Source: Caulobacter sp. SL161
GTDB taxonomy: Bacteria; Pseudomonadota; Alphaproteobacteria; Caulobacterales; Caulobacteraceae
DNA: 64,000 nucleotides
Assembly: GCF_026672375.1 (NCBI RefSeq)
Contig: NZ_JAPPRA010000001.1
Location: 248,001-312,000 of the forward strand
Reading direction: 5' to 3'
The position numbers and the translations under genes were made by a program. Below the pieces are notes generated by a model. It made no database searches, had not been told where the DNA came from, and saw only the letters and a program-made list of their open reading frames with translations. Within the stretch, counting starts at the first letter, position 1. Every line of letters begins with the position of its first letter. Shown here piece by piece: positions 25,246-35,378 of the stretch.

Positions 25246-27555
25246 ATGACTTCGTATGACCTGATCCTCGCGGCGGCGGCCGGCGCGGTGTGTCTCGCCA
25301 TTTCCGTCGCCCTGTGGTCCCACGGGCAGCGACGGAACCTGGAGGCGCGCATCGCCGCGCTCAAGGCGCGCCTGATCCATCAGGGAGACTCGGACGACGC
25401 CCCGGCCTGGCTCGACGCCTTCGACACCGCCGTGATCGCCGTCGAGGGCGGACGCGCCAACCTGGTCGCCGGCGGCGAGGGCCTGGCCGCCTGCGCCAAG
25501 GCGCTGGGGGCGGACGCCGAGGTCTCGGCCGTGGTCGCTACGCTCAGCGACGCCGATCCCAACTACGCCCAGAAGCTGACCGCCCTGTTCGAGCGTGGCG
25601 AGCCTTGCGTATTCGAAGCGCGCGGTCCCCATGGCCTGGTTTCCGTCGAGGGTCGCGCGGCGGGCGCCCTGGCCTGGCTGCGTCTGGCGCCGATCGACCG
25701 CGCCGACTCGGGCCTGCCCACCGCGGCCCGCTTCGCCGCCTTCGTCGACAGCGTGGTCGAGCCCTGCTGGATCGCCGGCGCCGATGGCCAGGCGATCTGG
25801 GGCAACGCCGCCTTTGTGCGCGCCGTGGGCGCGGCCTCCGCCCAGGCCCCGGCCCTGGCGGGCAAGAGCTTTGATCGCGGCGCCGACGCCGTGGTCGTCG
25901 AAGCCGCCGGCAAGGGCGAACGTCGCGAAGCGCTGCGCTGGATCAATGTCGAGGGCCGCCGCCGGGCGTTCCGCCTGTCGGCCCAGCCGCTGGACGGCGG
26001 CGGGGTGGGCGTGTTCTGCGCCGACGTCACCGAGATCGAGGATGTCCGCGACGCCTTCAAGAAGCACGTCGAGGCGCACGACGAGACCCTGAACCACATC
26101 GCCGAGGCCGTGGCGATATTCAGCCAGACGCGCCGCCTGTCCTACCATAACACCGCCTTCGCCGAGCTGTGGGGCCTGGAGCCGGCCTGGCTGGCCGACC
26201 GTCCGACCCACGGCGAGGTGCTGGACCGCCTGCGCCAGCGCCGCCGCCTGCCCGAGACCATCGACTACGCCGGCTGGAAGGCCGCCGAACTGGCCCGCTA
26301 CGAGCATCTCGGCCCGCAGGCCGACGACCTGTGGGACCTGCCCGACGGCCGCACGCTGAAGGTCGTCCGTCAGCCGCACCCGCTGGGCGGCATGCTGCTG
26401 ATCTATTCCGACATCACCGGCGAGCTGCGCCTGAAGGCCCAGTACAACGCCCTGATCCAGGTGCAGCAGGCCACGCTGGACAAGCTGAACGACGCCGTCG
26501 CCGTGTTTGGCTCGGACGGCCGCCTGCGGCTGCACAACGAGGCCTTCGAGGCCTTCTGGAACGTCACGCCCCACGCCCTGGAGGCGGCCGGCGACTTCGA
26601 GGGCGTGGTCGAACTGTGCGTGCCGCGCCTGCACGACCTGTCGTTCTGGCGCGAGCTCAAGGGCCGGGTCGCCGATCCCGATCCGCAGATGCGCGCCCCG
26701 ACCTCGGGCGAGGTGCGGACCTCCGACAGCCGCATCGTGCTGTACCAGAGCCGGCCGCTACCCGACGGCGCGACCCTGATCGCCTTCGCCGACGTCACAG
26801 ACACCCGCGACCTGCAAAGCGCCCTGGCCGACCGCTCGGCCGCCCTGGCTGAGGCCGAGCGCCTGAAGCGCGACTTCGTCGGCAACGTCTCCTACGAGCT
26901 GCGCACGCCGCTGACGACGATCATCGGCTACTCGGAGCTGCTGGAGCGGGCCGACGGCATCTCCGAGCGGGGCCGCAACCACGTGGCCGCCGTCCGCGCC
27001 GCCGCCACCCAGCTGGCGCGCTCGATCGACGATGTCCTGGACATGGCCCAGATCGACGCCGGCGAAATGGCGCTGGAGATCGAGGACATCCGCGTCTCAG
27101 ACCTGCTGCTGAACGCGCAGGAGCGCGCCCTCAAGGACGCCCAGTTGGGCGGCGTCACCCTGGCCGTCGAATGCGAGGAGGACGTCGGCCTGATCCGCGG
27201 TGACGGCAAGCGTCTGGCCCAGACGCTGGACCATCTGGTGGAAAACGCCCTGCGCCAGACCCCGCCGGGCGGCCGCGTCACCCTGTCGGCCAGCCGGGCG
27301 CTGGGCGAGGTGCGGCTGGACGTCTCCGACACCGGGCGGGGCGTGCCGTTCCATGTGCAGGCCCACATCTTCGACCGCTTCGTCGGCCGCGATCGCGGCG
27401 GCCCGGGCCTGGGCCTGGCCCTGGTCAAGGCGCTGGTCGAGCTGCACGGCGGCTGGGTGGCGCTGGAGAGCGAACCGGGCAACGGTTCGACCTTCACCTG
27501 CCACCTGCCCGAGACCCAACAACCCGGGGCGATGCAGCCCGAACTCGGCTTCTAG
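25246..27555 (+). CDS. divL: Cell-cycle sensor pseudokinase DivL
   Basis: 769-aa DivL, essential polar regulator that binds phospho-DivK and controls the CckA kinase. An N-terminal membrane anchor (LILAAAAGAVCLAISVALW, residues 6-24) is followed by several PAS domains (about 60-520), the DHp region and an ATPase-like domain with VENALRQTPPGG and SDTGRGVPF. In place of the phospho-histidine stands Tyr550 (GNVSYELRTPLTTIIGYSEL), the hallmark of DivL, at the same number as in C. crescentus. The length is also identical. Two CcrM sites precede the gene. It follows a divergent zincin gene. Confidence 0.98.
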   Translation: MTSYDLILAAAAGAVCLAISVALWSHGQRRNLEARIAALKARLIHQGDSDDAPAWLDAFDTAVIAVEGGRANLVAGGEGLAACAKALGADAEVSAVVATLSDADPNYAQKLTALFERGEPCVFEARGPHGLVSVEGRAAGALAWLRLAPIDRADSGLPTAARFAAFVDSVVEPCWIAGADGQAIWGNAAFVRAVGAASAQAPALAGKSFDRGADAVVVEAAGKGERREALRWINVEGRRRAFRLSAQPLDGGGVGVFCADVTEIEDVRDAFKKHVEAHDETLNHIAEAVAIFSQTRRLSYHNTAFAELWGLEPAWLADRPTHGEVLDRLRQRRRLPETIDYAGWKAAELARYEHLGPQADDLWDLPDGRTLKVVRQPHPLGGMLLIYSDITGELRLKAQYNALIQVQQATLDKLNDAVAVFGSDGRLRLHNEAFEAFWNVTPHALEAAGDFEGVVELCVPRLHDLSFWRELKGRVADPDPQMRAPTSGEVRTSDSRIVLYQSRPLPDGATLIAFADVTDTRDLQSALADRSAALAEAERLKRDFVGNVSYELRTPLTTIIGYSELLERADGISERGRNHVAAVRAAATQLARSIDDVLDMAQIDAGEMALEIEDIRVSDLLLNAQERALKDAQLGGVTLAVECEEDVGLIRGDGKRLAQTLDHLVENALRQTPPGGRVTLSASRALGEVRLDVSDTGRGVPFHVQAHIFDRFVGRDRGGPGLGLALVKALVELHGGWVALESEPGNGSTFTCHLPETQQPGAMQPELGF

Positions 27556-27682
27556 CTGGCTGGACGGCGCGGAACGGGGGAAGCATTTTTTACCCGCCGC
27601 GAGGACCAAACACCCCGCCGCCGCATCATTGTGCCTCCGAAGGGCTTTACGCGGCGCATCGGCGCCGCTAGAAGCGCGGCCG

Positions 27683-27737
27683 ATGTCTTTCGCCGCGACC
27701 AAAACTATTACCCGCAAAACGACCCACCTTGGTGGGG

Positions 27738-27760
<23 letters not shown>
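27683..27760 (+). CDS. Putative leader peptide of asd (Thr/Lys/Ile-rich)
   Basis: 25-codon reading frame upstream of asd. Its middle reads TKTITRKTT: eight of nine residues are threonine, lysine or isoleucine, all end products of the aspartate pathway that Asd feeds. Several codons (ACT, ATT, AAA) are otherwise rare in this GC-rich genome, as in known attenuation leaders. A CCCAC-CTTG-GTGGG hairpin lies in the second half of the frame and another hairpin follows the stop. The ribosome site is weak (AGAAG), and no T run follows the hairpins, so transcriptional attenuation is inferred, not shown. Confidence 0.45.
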
Positions 27761-28906
<1,146 letters not shown>

Positions 28907-29070
28907 CGACCAAAGCGCCCCCTCCGTCCCGCCGTTTCGCGCCGATTTCGCCCGCTCCACGGGCAGGGATCGGCCACCTCCTCCGTCGCGAGCAGGAGAA
29001 GCGATTATAGGGCCCGGAAGGGGGCGGTGCGGCCTTGGGATTATCCTGCGGACGCTGTAATCCCCCCGCC

Positions 29071-29841
29071 ATGCTGACCGATCCGTTTTTCTACCTCGTG
29101 GCCATCCCCGCCGTGATCTTGCTGGGCCTGACCAAGGGCGGGTTTGCGGGGATCGGGGTGGTGGCGGTGCCGATGATGACTCTCGCGGTGTCGCCGGTCA
29201 TGGCCGCGTCGATCATCCTGCCCATCCTGCTGGTGCAGGACGTGGTCAGCGTGTGGTCGTTCCGGAAAACCTGGGACAAGGCGATCCTAGTTTTGATGCT
29301 GCCGGCGGCGGCGGTGGGCATCTTTCTGGGCTGGGCCCTGGCGGCCCTGGTCGAGGAGGCGGCCGTAGAGCTGGCGGTCGGCGCGATTTCGGTCGTCTTC
29401 GCCCTGCAGCGGCTGTGGGCCGAACGCGCCCTCAGGGCGGCCGATTCAATCGAAGCGGGTCCAGCGCGTCCCTGGCTGGGCGTCCTGTGCGGCGCCACGG
29501 CGGGCTTCACCAGCCAGATCGCCCACGCCGGCGGCCCGCCGTTCCAGATCTATGTCCTGCCGCGCGGTCTGCCGCGCGACGTGTTCATCGGCACCAGCGC
29601 GATCTTCTTCGGCGTCGTCAACTGGATGAAGGTTCCGGCTTACCTGGCGCTGGGCCAGCTGACGCCGCAGGCGTTGGCCACGGCCGGCGTGCTGCTGCCG
29701 CTGGCCATCGCCTCGACCTGGGCCGGCGTCTGGCTGGTGCGGCGCGTGCCCGCCGAAGGCTTCTACAAGCTGATCTACGTGCTCTTGGTGCTGGTCGGCG
29801 GCAAGCTGATGTTCGACGGTGCCCGCGGCCTATTGACCTGA
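29071..29841 (+). CDS. TauE/SafE family anion permease
   Basis: 256-aa integral membrane protein with eight or so transmembrane segments in two repeats. The family signatures are LLGLTKGGFAGIG in the first repeat and GFTSQIAHAGGPPFQIY in the second. TauE/SafE proteins export sulfite, sulfoacetate or related organosulfur anions. ATG 29071 begins just before the first helix; no clear ribosome site precedes it (C-rich), so translation may depend on a leaderless or weak start. Substrate not determinable from context. Confidence 0.9.
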   Translation: MLTDPFFYLVAIPAVILLGLTKGGFAGIGVVAVPMMTLAVSPVMAASIILPILLVQDVVSVWSFRKTWDKAILVLMLPAAAVGIFLGWALAALVEEAAVELAVGAISVVFALQRLWAERALRAADSIEAGPARPWLGVLCGATAGFTSQIAHAGGPPFQIYVLPRGLPRDVFIGTSAIFFGVVNWMKVPAYLALGQLTPQALATAGVLLPLAIASTWAGVWLVRRVPAEGFYKLIYVLLVLVGGKLMFDGARGLLT

Positions 29842-29959
29842 TCGCGTTTTTCCACCCGTTCGTGTCGCCTCGGCCCTTTCGCGGCCACGATGATCGACGC
29901 TTATATGTCGCGGAACGAACCTATGCTTCGCGCATACTGAAAGCCACCAGAGCCGGGCC

Positions 29960-30658
29960 ATGATCGAACTCACCATCGCCAGCCAAGCGACCGACTTGGC
30001 CATCGCCAAGCCAGGCCGGCACTATCCGACGCCGGCGGCCAAGTGCGCCGACCTTGTCGTCCACCTGGCGGGCCTGGCCTGCGCCCTGATGGGTGGCGGC
30101 ATCCTGCTGGGCCTGGCGTTCGGTCTCGGCAATCTCGGCCAGGTCGCGGCGGTCAGCATCTACACCGTGGGCCTGATCCTGATGCTGTCGCTGTCCACGG
30201 CCTACAACTTCGCCAAGGCCCGCTGGCGTCCGCTGCTGCGCCGCTTTGACCACGCCGGCATCTTCGTGATGATCGCCGCCTCGTACACGCCCTTCACGAC
30301 CCAGAACCTGCACGGCTGGTGGTCCATCGGCATGACCACGGCGGTCTGGACGGTGGCCGGCGTCGGCGTGCTGGCCAAGCTGTTGCTGCCGGGCCTGGAC
30401 AAGCGCTTCTGGGTGGGTCTGTACCTGGCGCTGGGCTGGCTGGTGCTGGTGGCGATCAAGCCGATGATCGAGGGCCTGTCCTGGCCGGCCCTGCTGCTGC
30501 TGGCGATCGGCGGGATCGTCTATTCGACGGGCACGATCTTCTACCTGATGCGCCGCCTGAAATTCCGCCGCGCCATCTGGCACGGCCACGTCATCGGCGG
30601 CGCGGGCCTGCACTATGCCGCCGTTCTGGTGGGCGTGGTCCTGACCGGCGCGCACTAA
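29960..30658 (+). CDS. Haemolysin III / PAQR family membrane protein
   Basis: 232-aa protein with seven transmembrane helices and the HlyIII/PAQR metal motifs: S-x-x-Y-N (STAYNFAKAR), FDHAGIFVMIAASYTPF, and the C-terminal H-x-x-x-H in WHGHVIGGAGLH. Members include Bacillus haemolysin III and adiponectin receptors with a zinc-dependent ceramidase-like fold; the bacterial role is unsettled, probably lipid-related. It lies 16 bases before a patatin-like phospholipase gene in the same direction, so the two lipid-related proteins are probably co-transcribed. Confidence 0.9.
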   Translation: MIELTIASQATDLAIAKPGRHYPTPAAKCADLVVHLAGLACALMGGGILLGLAFGLGNLGQVAAVSIYTVGLILMLSLSTAYNFAKARWRPLLRRFDHAGIFVMIAASYTPFTTQNLHGWWSIGMTTAVWTVAGVGVLAKLLLPGLDKRFWVGLYLALGWLVLVAIKPMIEGLSWPALLLLAIGGIVYSTGTIFYLMRRLKFRRAIWHGHVIGGAGLHYAAVLVGVVLTGAH

Positions 30659-30674
30659 CCTTCGGAGGCCTGGC

Positions 30675-31946
30675 GTGGAGAAGGACCCGGCCGGTAGTTT
30701 CAGCCTGCAAGGCTTCTTCCGGGACTGGAAGTCCAACGACCCGCTGCGCGGCAAGCGCCTGCCTACGCCGCCGTCCGACCGGCAGGTCGAGGCCGTGGGC
30801 TTCCCCCGGGTGCGCCTGACCGTCGACCAGGCCGACGACGCCCTGCGGCAGGCCGCCGACCGGTTAGCGCCGATGCGCTCGCTGTTGGGCCGTGACGAGT
30901 TCAACATCCTGGCCCTGTCGGGCGGCGCGGCGGGCGGCGCCTATGGCGCGGGCGTGCTGGCGGGCCTGACCCAGGCGGGCCGTCGGCCCGACTTCGCCAT
31001 CGTCACCGGCGTCAGCACCGGCGCCCTGATCGCGCCGCTGGCGTTTCTCGGCTCGGCCTGGGACGAGCGCCTGACCGACGCCTATACCGGCGGCCACGCG
31101 GCCGAGCTCCTGAGCCTGCGCCGCCTGGCCCCCGCGCTGGGTCCCAGCCTGTTCAAAGGCGAGTCGCTGGATGTGCTGGTCGAGACCTTCGTCGACCAGG
31201 AGATGGTCGAGGCCATCGCCGTCGAGCACGCCAAGGGCCGGCGCCTGCTGATCGCCACCACCAATCTCGACAGCCAGCGCGCGGTCGTCTGGGATCTGGG
31301 CGAGATCGCGGTGAAGGGCGGGCCCGAGGCCCTGAAACTGGTCCGGTCGCTTCTGGTCGCCTCGTCCTCGGTGCCCGGCATCTTTCCGCCCAAGCTGATC
31401 GAGGTCGAGGTCGACGGTCAGGTCTTCCAGGAGATGCACGTGGACGGCGGTGTCGCCGCGCCGCTGTTCCTGATGCCCGACGCCCTGCTGCATTGGCGCA
31501 ACCTCGGCACCCGCCTGCGCCGGGGCCGCGTGCACGTGATCGTCAACACCGTGCTCGATCCCTCGACCCAGTCGACGCCGCCGGGCGTGGCCTCGATCAT
31601 GGCGCGCAGTTTCGAGACCATGCTGCGGTTCTCGTATCGGCAGGCCTTGAGTCTGGCGGCAGGCTTTTGCGCGCGCCACAACCTGCCGCTCAGCGTGGCC
31701 TCGATCCCCAACACCTTCGAGGGCATGAACCTTCTGAAGTTCGAAACCGGCCTGATGCGCAGCATCTATGACGCCGGCTTCGAGCAGGCGGCGGCCGGCG
31801 CGGTCTGGTCCAACGCCGTGGAGGAACAGAGCCTTTGGCGCGGCCTGTTCAGAAAGCAGGTCCCGCAGGCGGTTTCGGCGGGGACAGGCCTAGTGGTGCG
31901 CGACGAACCGGCGCCTGCCTCCCAACAGTCGCCTCAGGGCGCCTAG
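30675..31946 (+). CDS. Patatin-like phospholipase
   Basis: 423-aa patatin. The oxyanion/glycine-rich loop is LSGGAAGGAYGAGVLAGL, the nucleophile elbow GVSTG (G-x-S-x-G) follows about 30 residues later, and the catalytic Asp is in VDGGVAAP, giving the Ser-Asp dyad. An N-terminal segment of about 75 residues precedes the domain without a signal peptide. Starts at GTG 30675 behind GGAGG. Its TAG stop codon is formed by the first bases of an inverted repeat (31944), suggesting that the original C-terminus was changed by the repeat. Likely operon with the HlyIII gene. Confidence 0.92.
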   Translation: MEKDPAGSFSLQGFFRDWKSNDPLRGKRLPTPPSDRQVEAVGFPRVRLTVDQADDALRQAADRLAPMRSLLGRDEFNILALSGGAAGGAYGAGVLAGLTQAGRRPDFAIVTGVSTGALIAPLAFLGSAWDERLTDAYTGGHAAELLSLRRLAPALGPSLFKGESLDVLVETFVDQEMVEAIAVEHAKGRRLLIATTNLDSQRAVVWDLGEIAVKGGPEALKLVRSLLVASSSVPGIFPPKLIEVEVDGQVFQEMHVDGGVAAPLFLMPDALLHWRNLGTRLRRGRVHVIVNTVLDPSTQSTPPGVASIMARSFETMLRFSYRQALSLAAGFCARHNLPLSVASIPNTFEGMNLLKFETGLMRSIYDAGFEQAAAGAVWSNAVEEQSLWRGLFRKQVPQAVSAGTGLVVRDEPAPASQQSPQGA

Positions 31947-32011
31947 AGCGTGACGCCGAAAGTGGGAACCGGTTTCGGCGCGCATCACGCTCTAAGTATT
32001 TGATTTAGAGC
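31944..32011. repeat. Alphaproteobacterial intergenic inverted repeat
   Basis: TAGAGCGTGA (31944-31953) is repeated inverted as TCACGCTCTA (31985-31994), with an inner hairpin CGCCGAAAG/GGTTTCGGCG and a trailing TTTGATTTAGAGC. This closely resembles the GAGCATGATGCCGAAAA repeat family common in Rhizobiales and relatives. Confidence 0.75.
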
Positions 32012-32076
32012 CTCGCGCTGCTGGCCATCGGGGGCGGCGCTGGCGACAGTGCGCAACCTTTGGGTGGGGAAGCCGG

Positions 32077-33804
32077 ATGCGCAATCTTGTTGTTGTTTTC
32101 GCCGCCACCGCCCTTGTGAGCCTGGCGGGACCGGGCGCGATGGCCCAGGCTGCGGCGCAACCCGCAACGCCTGTCTCCGTCTCCCCCGATCGCCTGTCTG
32201 ACGCGGCCGTTCGCCAGATACTCGCCCAGCGGATCGATACCGATCGCCAGAGTCTGGGGATCGTGGTCGGCATAATCGACGCCCGAGGTCGGCGGGTGAT
32301 CGCCCACGGTGTGACCGGCGGCGGCGGCAAACCGGTCGACGGGCGGACGCTGTTCGAAATCGGCTCGGTTACCAAGGCTCTGACCGGCCTTCTGCTGGCC
32401 GACATGGCCCGGCGCGGCGAGGTCAAGCTGAATGATCCCGTGGCGCAGCATCTGCCGCCGGGAACGGTCGTGCCGACCCGCAGCGGCAAGGCCGTCACCC
32501 TGATCGACCTTTCCACCCACACCTCGGGCCTGCCGCGCCTGCCGACCAACATGGCGCCCAAGGACCCGCTCAACCCCTATGCGGACTATACTGAGGCCCA
32601 GCTGGACGCCTTCCTGCGCGACTACGCCCTGCCGCGAGACATCGGCGCGACCTATGAGTACTCGAACCTGGGCGTGGGCTTGCTGGGCAGGGCCTTGGCC
32701 TATCGCGCGGGCGGAGACTACGAGACCGTGTTGCGCCAGCGAGTGCTGAAGCCGCTGGGCATGAGCGACACCGCCATCGCCCTGTCACCGACCCAGGCCG
32801 CGCGCTTCTCCAGCGGCCATAACGCAGCGCTGGAATCCACGACGCATTGGGACCTGCCCAGCCTGGCCGGCGCGGGCGCCCTGCGCTCCACCGCCGACGA
32901 CCTTCTGAAGCTGCTGGCCGCCGAACTGGGCTACGCGGACACGCCGCTGCAATCCGCGATGGCCGACCAGCTGGTTCCGCGTCGCCCGGCCGGCGGCGGC
33001 GTCGAGGTCGCGCTGGGCTGGCACGTCTGGCCAACACCCGAGGGCGATATCGTCTCGCACAATGGCGGCACCATGGGCTTTCAGAGCTTCGTGGGATTCA
33101 ATCGCAAGACGGGCCTGGGCGTCGTGGTGCTCAGCAACGCGGCCGGATCTATGGGCGTGGACGATATCGGGCTGCACCTGATGGCTGGACGGCCTCTGAA
33201 GACCGCCCCCAAGACGCGGGTCGCGGTCCCCCTACCGGCGGCGGCCTTCGACAAGCTGGTCGGGCGCTACGGCATGGCCCCCGGGATGGTGATGACGATC
33301 CGCCGCGATGGCGAGCGCATGCTGGGTCAGCTGACCGGGCAGCCAACGGTCGAGTTGTTCGCTGAAAGCCCGACAAGCTTCTTCCTCAAGGTGGTCGACG
33401 CCCAATTGACCTTCACCGTCGACGCCGAAGGGCGCGGGACAGCGGTGACGCTGCATCAGAACGGCCAGAACACGACGGCCCCGCGCCTGTCCGAAGGGGC
33501 TGAAGCGCCCGCGCCGTCGCGCCCGGCCAAGGTGGCGGCTCTGTCCGTCGCCGAGCTGGACGCCCTGACGGGCCGGTACGCTCTGGCTCCCGGATTCATC
33601 GTCGCCGTGACCCGCAAAGGTCAGAGCCTATTCGCCCAACTCACCGGCCAGCCTGAGTTCGAGGTGTTTCCTGAAAGCGCGACACGGGTTGTCTGGACCG
33701 TCGTTCCCGCCGCCGCCAGCTTTACGCTGGGCCCGGATGGGAAAGCCGTGAGCCTGACATTGCATCAGGGCGGCCGCGACATGCCCGCGCCGCGACAGCC
33801 TTAA
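32077..33804 (+). CDS. Secreted beta-lactamase-family serine hydrolase with two DUF3471-like domains
   Basis: 575-aa exported hydrolase. Signal peptide to about residue 24 (AMAQA). The class C beta-lactamase/DD-peptidase triad motifs are SVTK (S-x-x-K), YSN and HNG. Two tandem C-terminal modules, about 390-465 and 490-565, share the pattern GRY-(A/G)-(L/M)-APG ... GQLTGQP/AQLTGQP ... FTLGPDGKAVSLTLHQ and so arose by duplication; they resemble DUF3471. Penicillin-binding, esterase or D-peptidase activity are all possible. The gene stands alone after a repeat element. Confidence 0.9.
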   Translation: MRNLVVVFAATALVSLAGPGAMAQAAAQPATPVSVSPDRLSDAAVRQILAQRIDTDRQSLGIVVGIIDARGRRVIAHGVTGGGGKPVDGRTLFEIGSVTKALTGLLLADMARRGEVKLNDPVAQHLPPGTVVPTRSGKAVTLIDLSTHTSGLPRLPTNMAPKDPLNPYADYTEAQLDAFLRDYALPRDIGATYEYSNLGVGLLGRALAYRAGGDYETVLRQRVLKPLGMSDTAIALSPTQAARFSSGHNAALESTTHWDLPSLAGAGALRSTADDLLKLLAAELGYADTPLQSAMADQLVPRRPAGGGVEVALGWHVWPTPEGDIVSHNGGTMGFQSFVGFNRKTGLGVVVLSNAAGSMGVDDIGLHLMAGRPLKTAPKTRVAVPLPAAAFDKLVGRYGMAPGMVMTIRRDGERMLGQLTGQPTVELFAESPTSFFLKVVDAQLTFTVDAEGRGTAVTLHQNGQNTTAPRLSEGAEAPAPSRPAKVAALSVAELDALTGRYALAPGFIVAVTRKGQSLFAQLTGQPEFEVFPESATRVVWTVVPAAASFTLGPDGKAVSLTLHQGGRDMPAPRQP

Positions 33805-33852
33805 ACGCTGGCCGGTTTAGATGAGGCGCCCATCGAAAGGGGCGCCTCGGCC

Positions 33853-34194
33853 CTAGGCCTTCTTCAGCCAGCGCGCGCGCAGCTTAGCGACGTTGGGCGG
33901 GTCGGCGCGGAAGTCCGAGGCTAGGCCCAGGCGGGCGTTACATGACGGGCAGCGCACGTGGTCCTCGTCGGCCAACTCCGTCGGCGGGTCGAAGCGCGTG
34001 CCGCAGGGCTTGCACTTCCAGTCGCCAACGACCGGGACCGGAGGCGGCGGCGGAGGGGCCGCTGCGGGGGGCGTGAACACGGTGGTGCGAGCCGACGGCT
34101 TGACCATGCGCTCGAGCGGCGGCGGGCCACCGGGGGCGGCGACGGCGCTCTTCAGGCTCAGGGTCTTGCGGCGCGGGGGCTCGCTGTCGCTCAT
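33853..34194 (-). CDS. Zinc-ribbon protein with Pro-rich linker, unknown
   Basis: 113-aa protein with a polar N-terminus (SDSEPPRRKTLSLK), a Pro-rich linker (PPAAAPPPPPPVPVV) and a C-terminal zinc ribbon with ligands CKPC and CPSC separated by about 20 residues. Such ribbons bind nucleic acid or protein. ATG 34194 has a modest GAG upstream. Convergent with the hydrolase gene. No function recognised. Confidence 0.65.
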   Translation of the reverse strand: MSDSEPPRRKTLSLKSAVAAPGGPPPLERMVKPSARTTVFTPPAAAPPPPPPVPVVGDWKCKPCGTRFDPPTELADEDHVRCPSCNARLGLASDFRADPPNVAKLRARWLKKA

Positions 34195-34277
34195 GGTCTC
34201 GCTGACGGTTCTAGGTGCTAACCGGGGCTTGCTGCATGAAAGCGGCCGGAAACACAAGCCCGACGGGGCCCAGCCCC

Positions 34278-35213
34278 TTACCAATGCGGCTTCAGGCTGA
34301 AGGACAGGGCGACGACGTCGTCCTTTTGGGTGGCCAGGCCCAGCACGCCTTCCTTGGCCCGGATCTCGCGGTGGATATAGCCAAACGAAGCCTGCATCGG
34401 CCCCTTGCGCCAGGCGACGCCCGCCTGACTGTCGCCGATCAGGCGGCTGGTCACGTCTTGTGACAGGCCTGCGCGAGACCAATCGCCGTTCTGGCCCCGC
34501 AGCATGTTGAACCCGACGGCGCGACCACTGGCGGCGGCGTAGATGTACCAACGTCCCCGCGTTCCGAAAGCTTCGCCGCCTTCGCGAACGCCCAGCGCGT
34601 CGGTGACCCGGTCGCCGATGTTCTTCTTCGTGCCCAGACGCACCGTGGCGCCGGCCTCGGCCGAGCCGCCGGCCCCGCCAAAGCCCACGCCCGCGTGCGG
34701 GGTGACGTCCAGGGCGTACTTGCGGCCCTTCAGCATCACCGCTGACGGCCAGCCCCGGGTGAGGGTCACGTCGACGTCTCGCAACTCATAGGCGTCGCTG
34801 TCGGGGCGCACCAGGGTGAGGGGGGCGACGGTCGCCGTGCGAGGCACACCCGCCATCGAGACACGAACCTGACTGATCGGACCGCCCGCCTCGCTCTGGT
34901 AGGCCACGGCGGTCGAGCGCCAGATGACCGGACCAGCGCCGTCATAGTAGCGGTCAACGTCGAGAATCCGCGCATCGCCCGCCATGGCGGCCGCCGGGGT
35001 CAGGCCAAATCCGCCCTCCAGCTGGGACTGCGGAGCCTCGATGGGACGCGCGAGAAGACCGGTCGCGGCGAGCGATAGCGGACGCGCCGCCTCGGGCTTG
35101 ACCTGGAATGAATAGGGGCCTGATGGCTGGGCCGGCGCCTGGGCGGCGGCGATCGAAGGGGTCATGATCGCGACCCCCACGGCAAACACGGTTAGCTTTC
35201 CAATCGCCCGCAT
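34278..35213 (-). CDS. LpxR-like (DUF2219) outer membrane beta-barrel
   Basis: 311-aa exported protein (signal peptide ending SIAAAQA). The C-terminal half resembles lipid A 3'-O-deacylase LpxR family barrels: YIYAAASGRAVGFNMLRGQN, then LIGDSQAGVAWRKGPMQASF, and a terminal aromatic (SLKPHW). The LpxR catalytic N-terminal Asn-Asp region is not apparent; instead there is a divergent segment of about 100 residues. It may be an inactive or differently acting family member. A weak SigT-like GGAAC-N16-GGTT lies at 35316-35292 upstream. Confidence 0.6.
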   Translation of the reverse strand: MRAIGKLTVFAVGVAIMTPSIAAAQAPAQPSGPYSFQVKPEAARPLSLAATGLLARPIEAPQSQLEGGFGLTPAAAMAGDARILDVDRYYDGAGPVIWRSTAVAYQSEAGGPISQVRVSMAGVPRTATVAPLTLVRPDSDAYELRDVDVTLTRGWPSAVMLKGRKYALDVTPHAGVGFGGAGGSAEAGATVRLGTKKNIGDRVTDALGVREGGEAFGTRGRWYIYAAASGRAVGFNMLRGQNGDWSRAGLSQDVTSRLIGDSQAGVAWRKGPMQASFGYIHREIRAKEGVLGLATQKDDVVALSFSLKPHW

Positions 35214-35325
35214 CGCGGACTCCTAGACCCCGGTGTTTCCAGCCTACGCGTCCCATCCCGGCTGTCACGGGGGCTAAAGCGCGCAGGTGACAACCACTGT
35301 GCGCCATCAGGGTTCCCGGAATGTG

Positions 35326-35354
35326 AAAAAGGCGGCGCGATGGCTCGCGCCGCC
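35326..35354 (-). terminator. Terminator of nrdA
   Basis: Perfect 10-bp stem GGCGGCGCGA/TCGCGCCGCC (35331-35340 and 35345-35354) followed by TTTTT on the minus strand, 25 bases after the nrdA stop. Confidence 0.85.
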
Positions 35355-35378
35355 CCCTCGAAAAGCTTCACATCGGCG

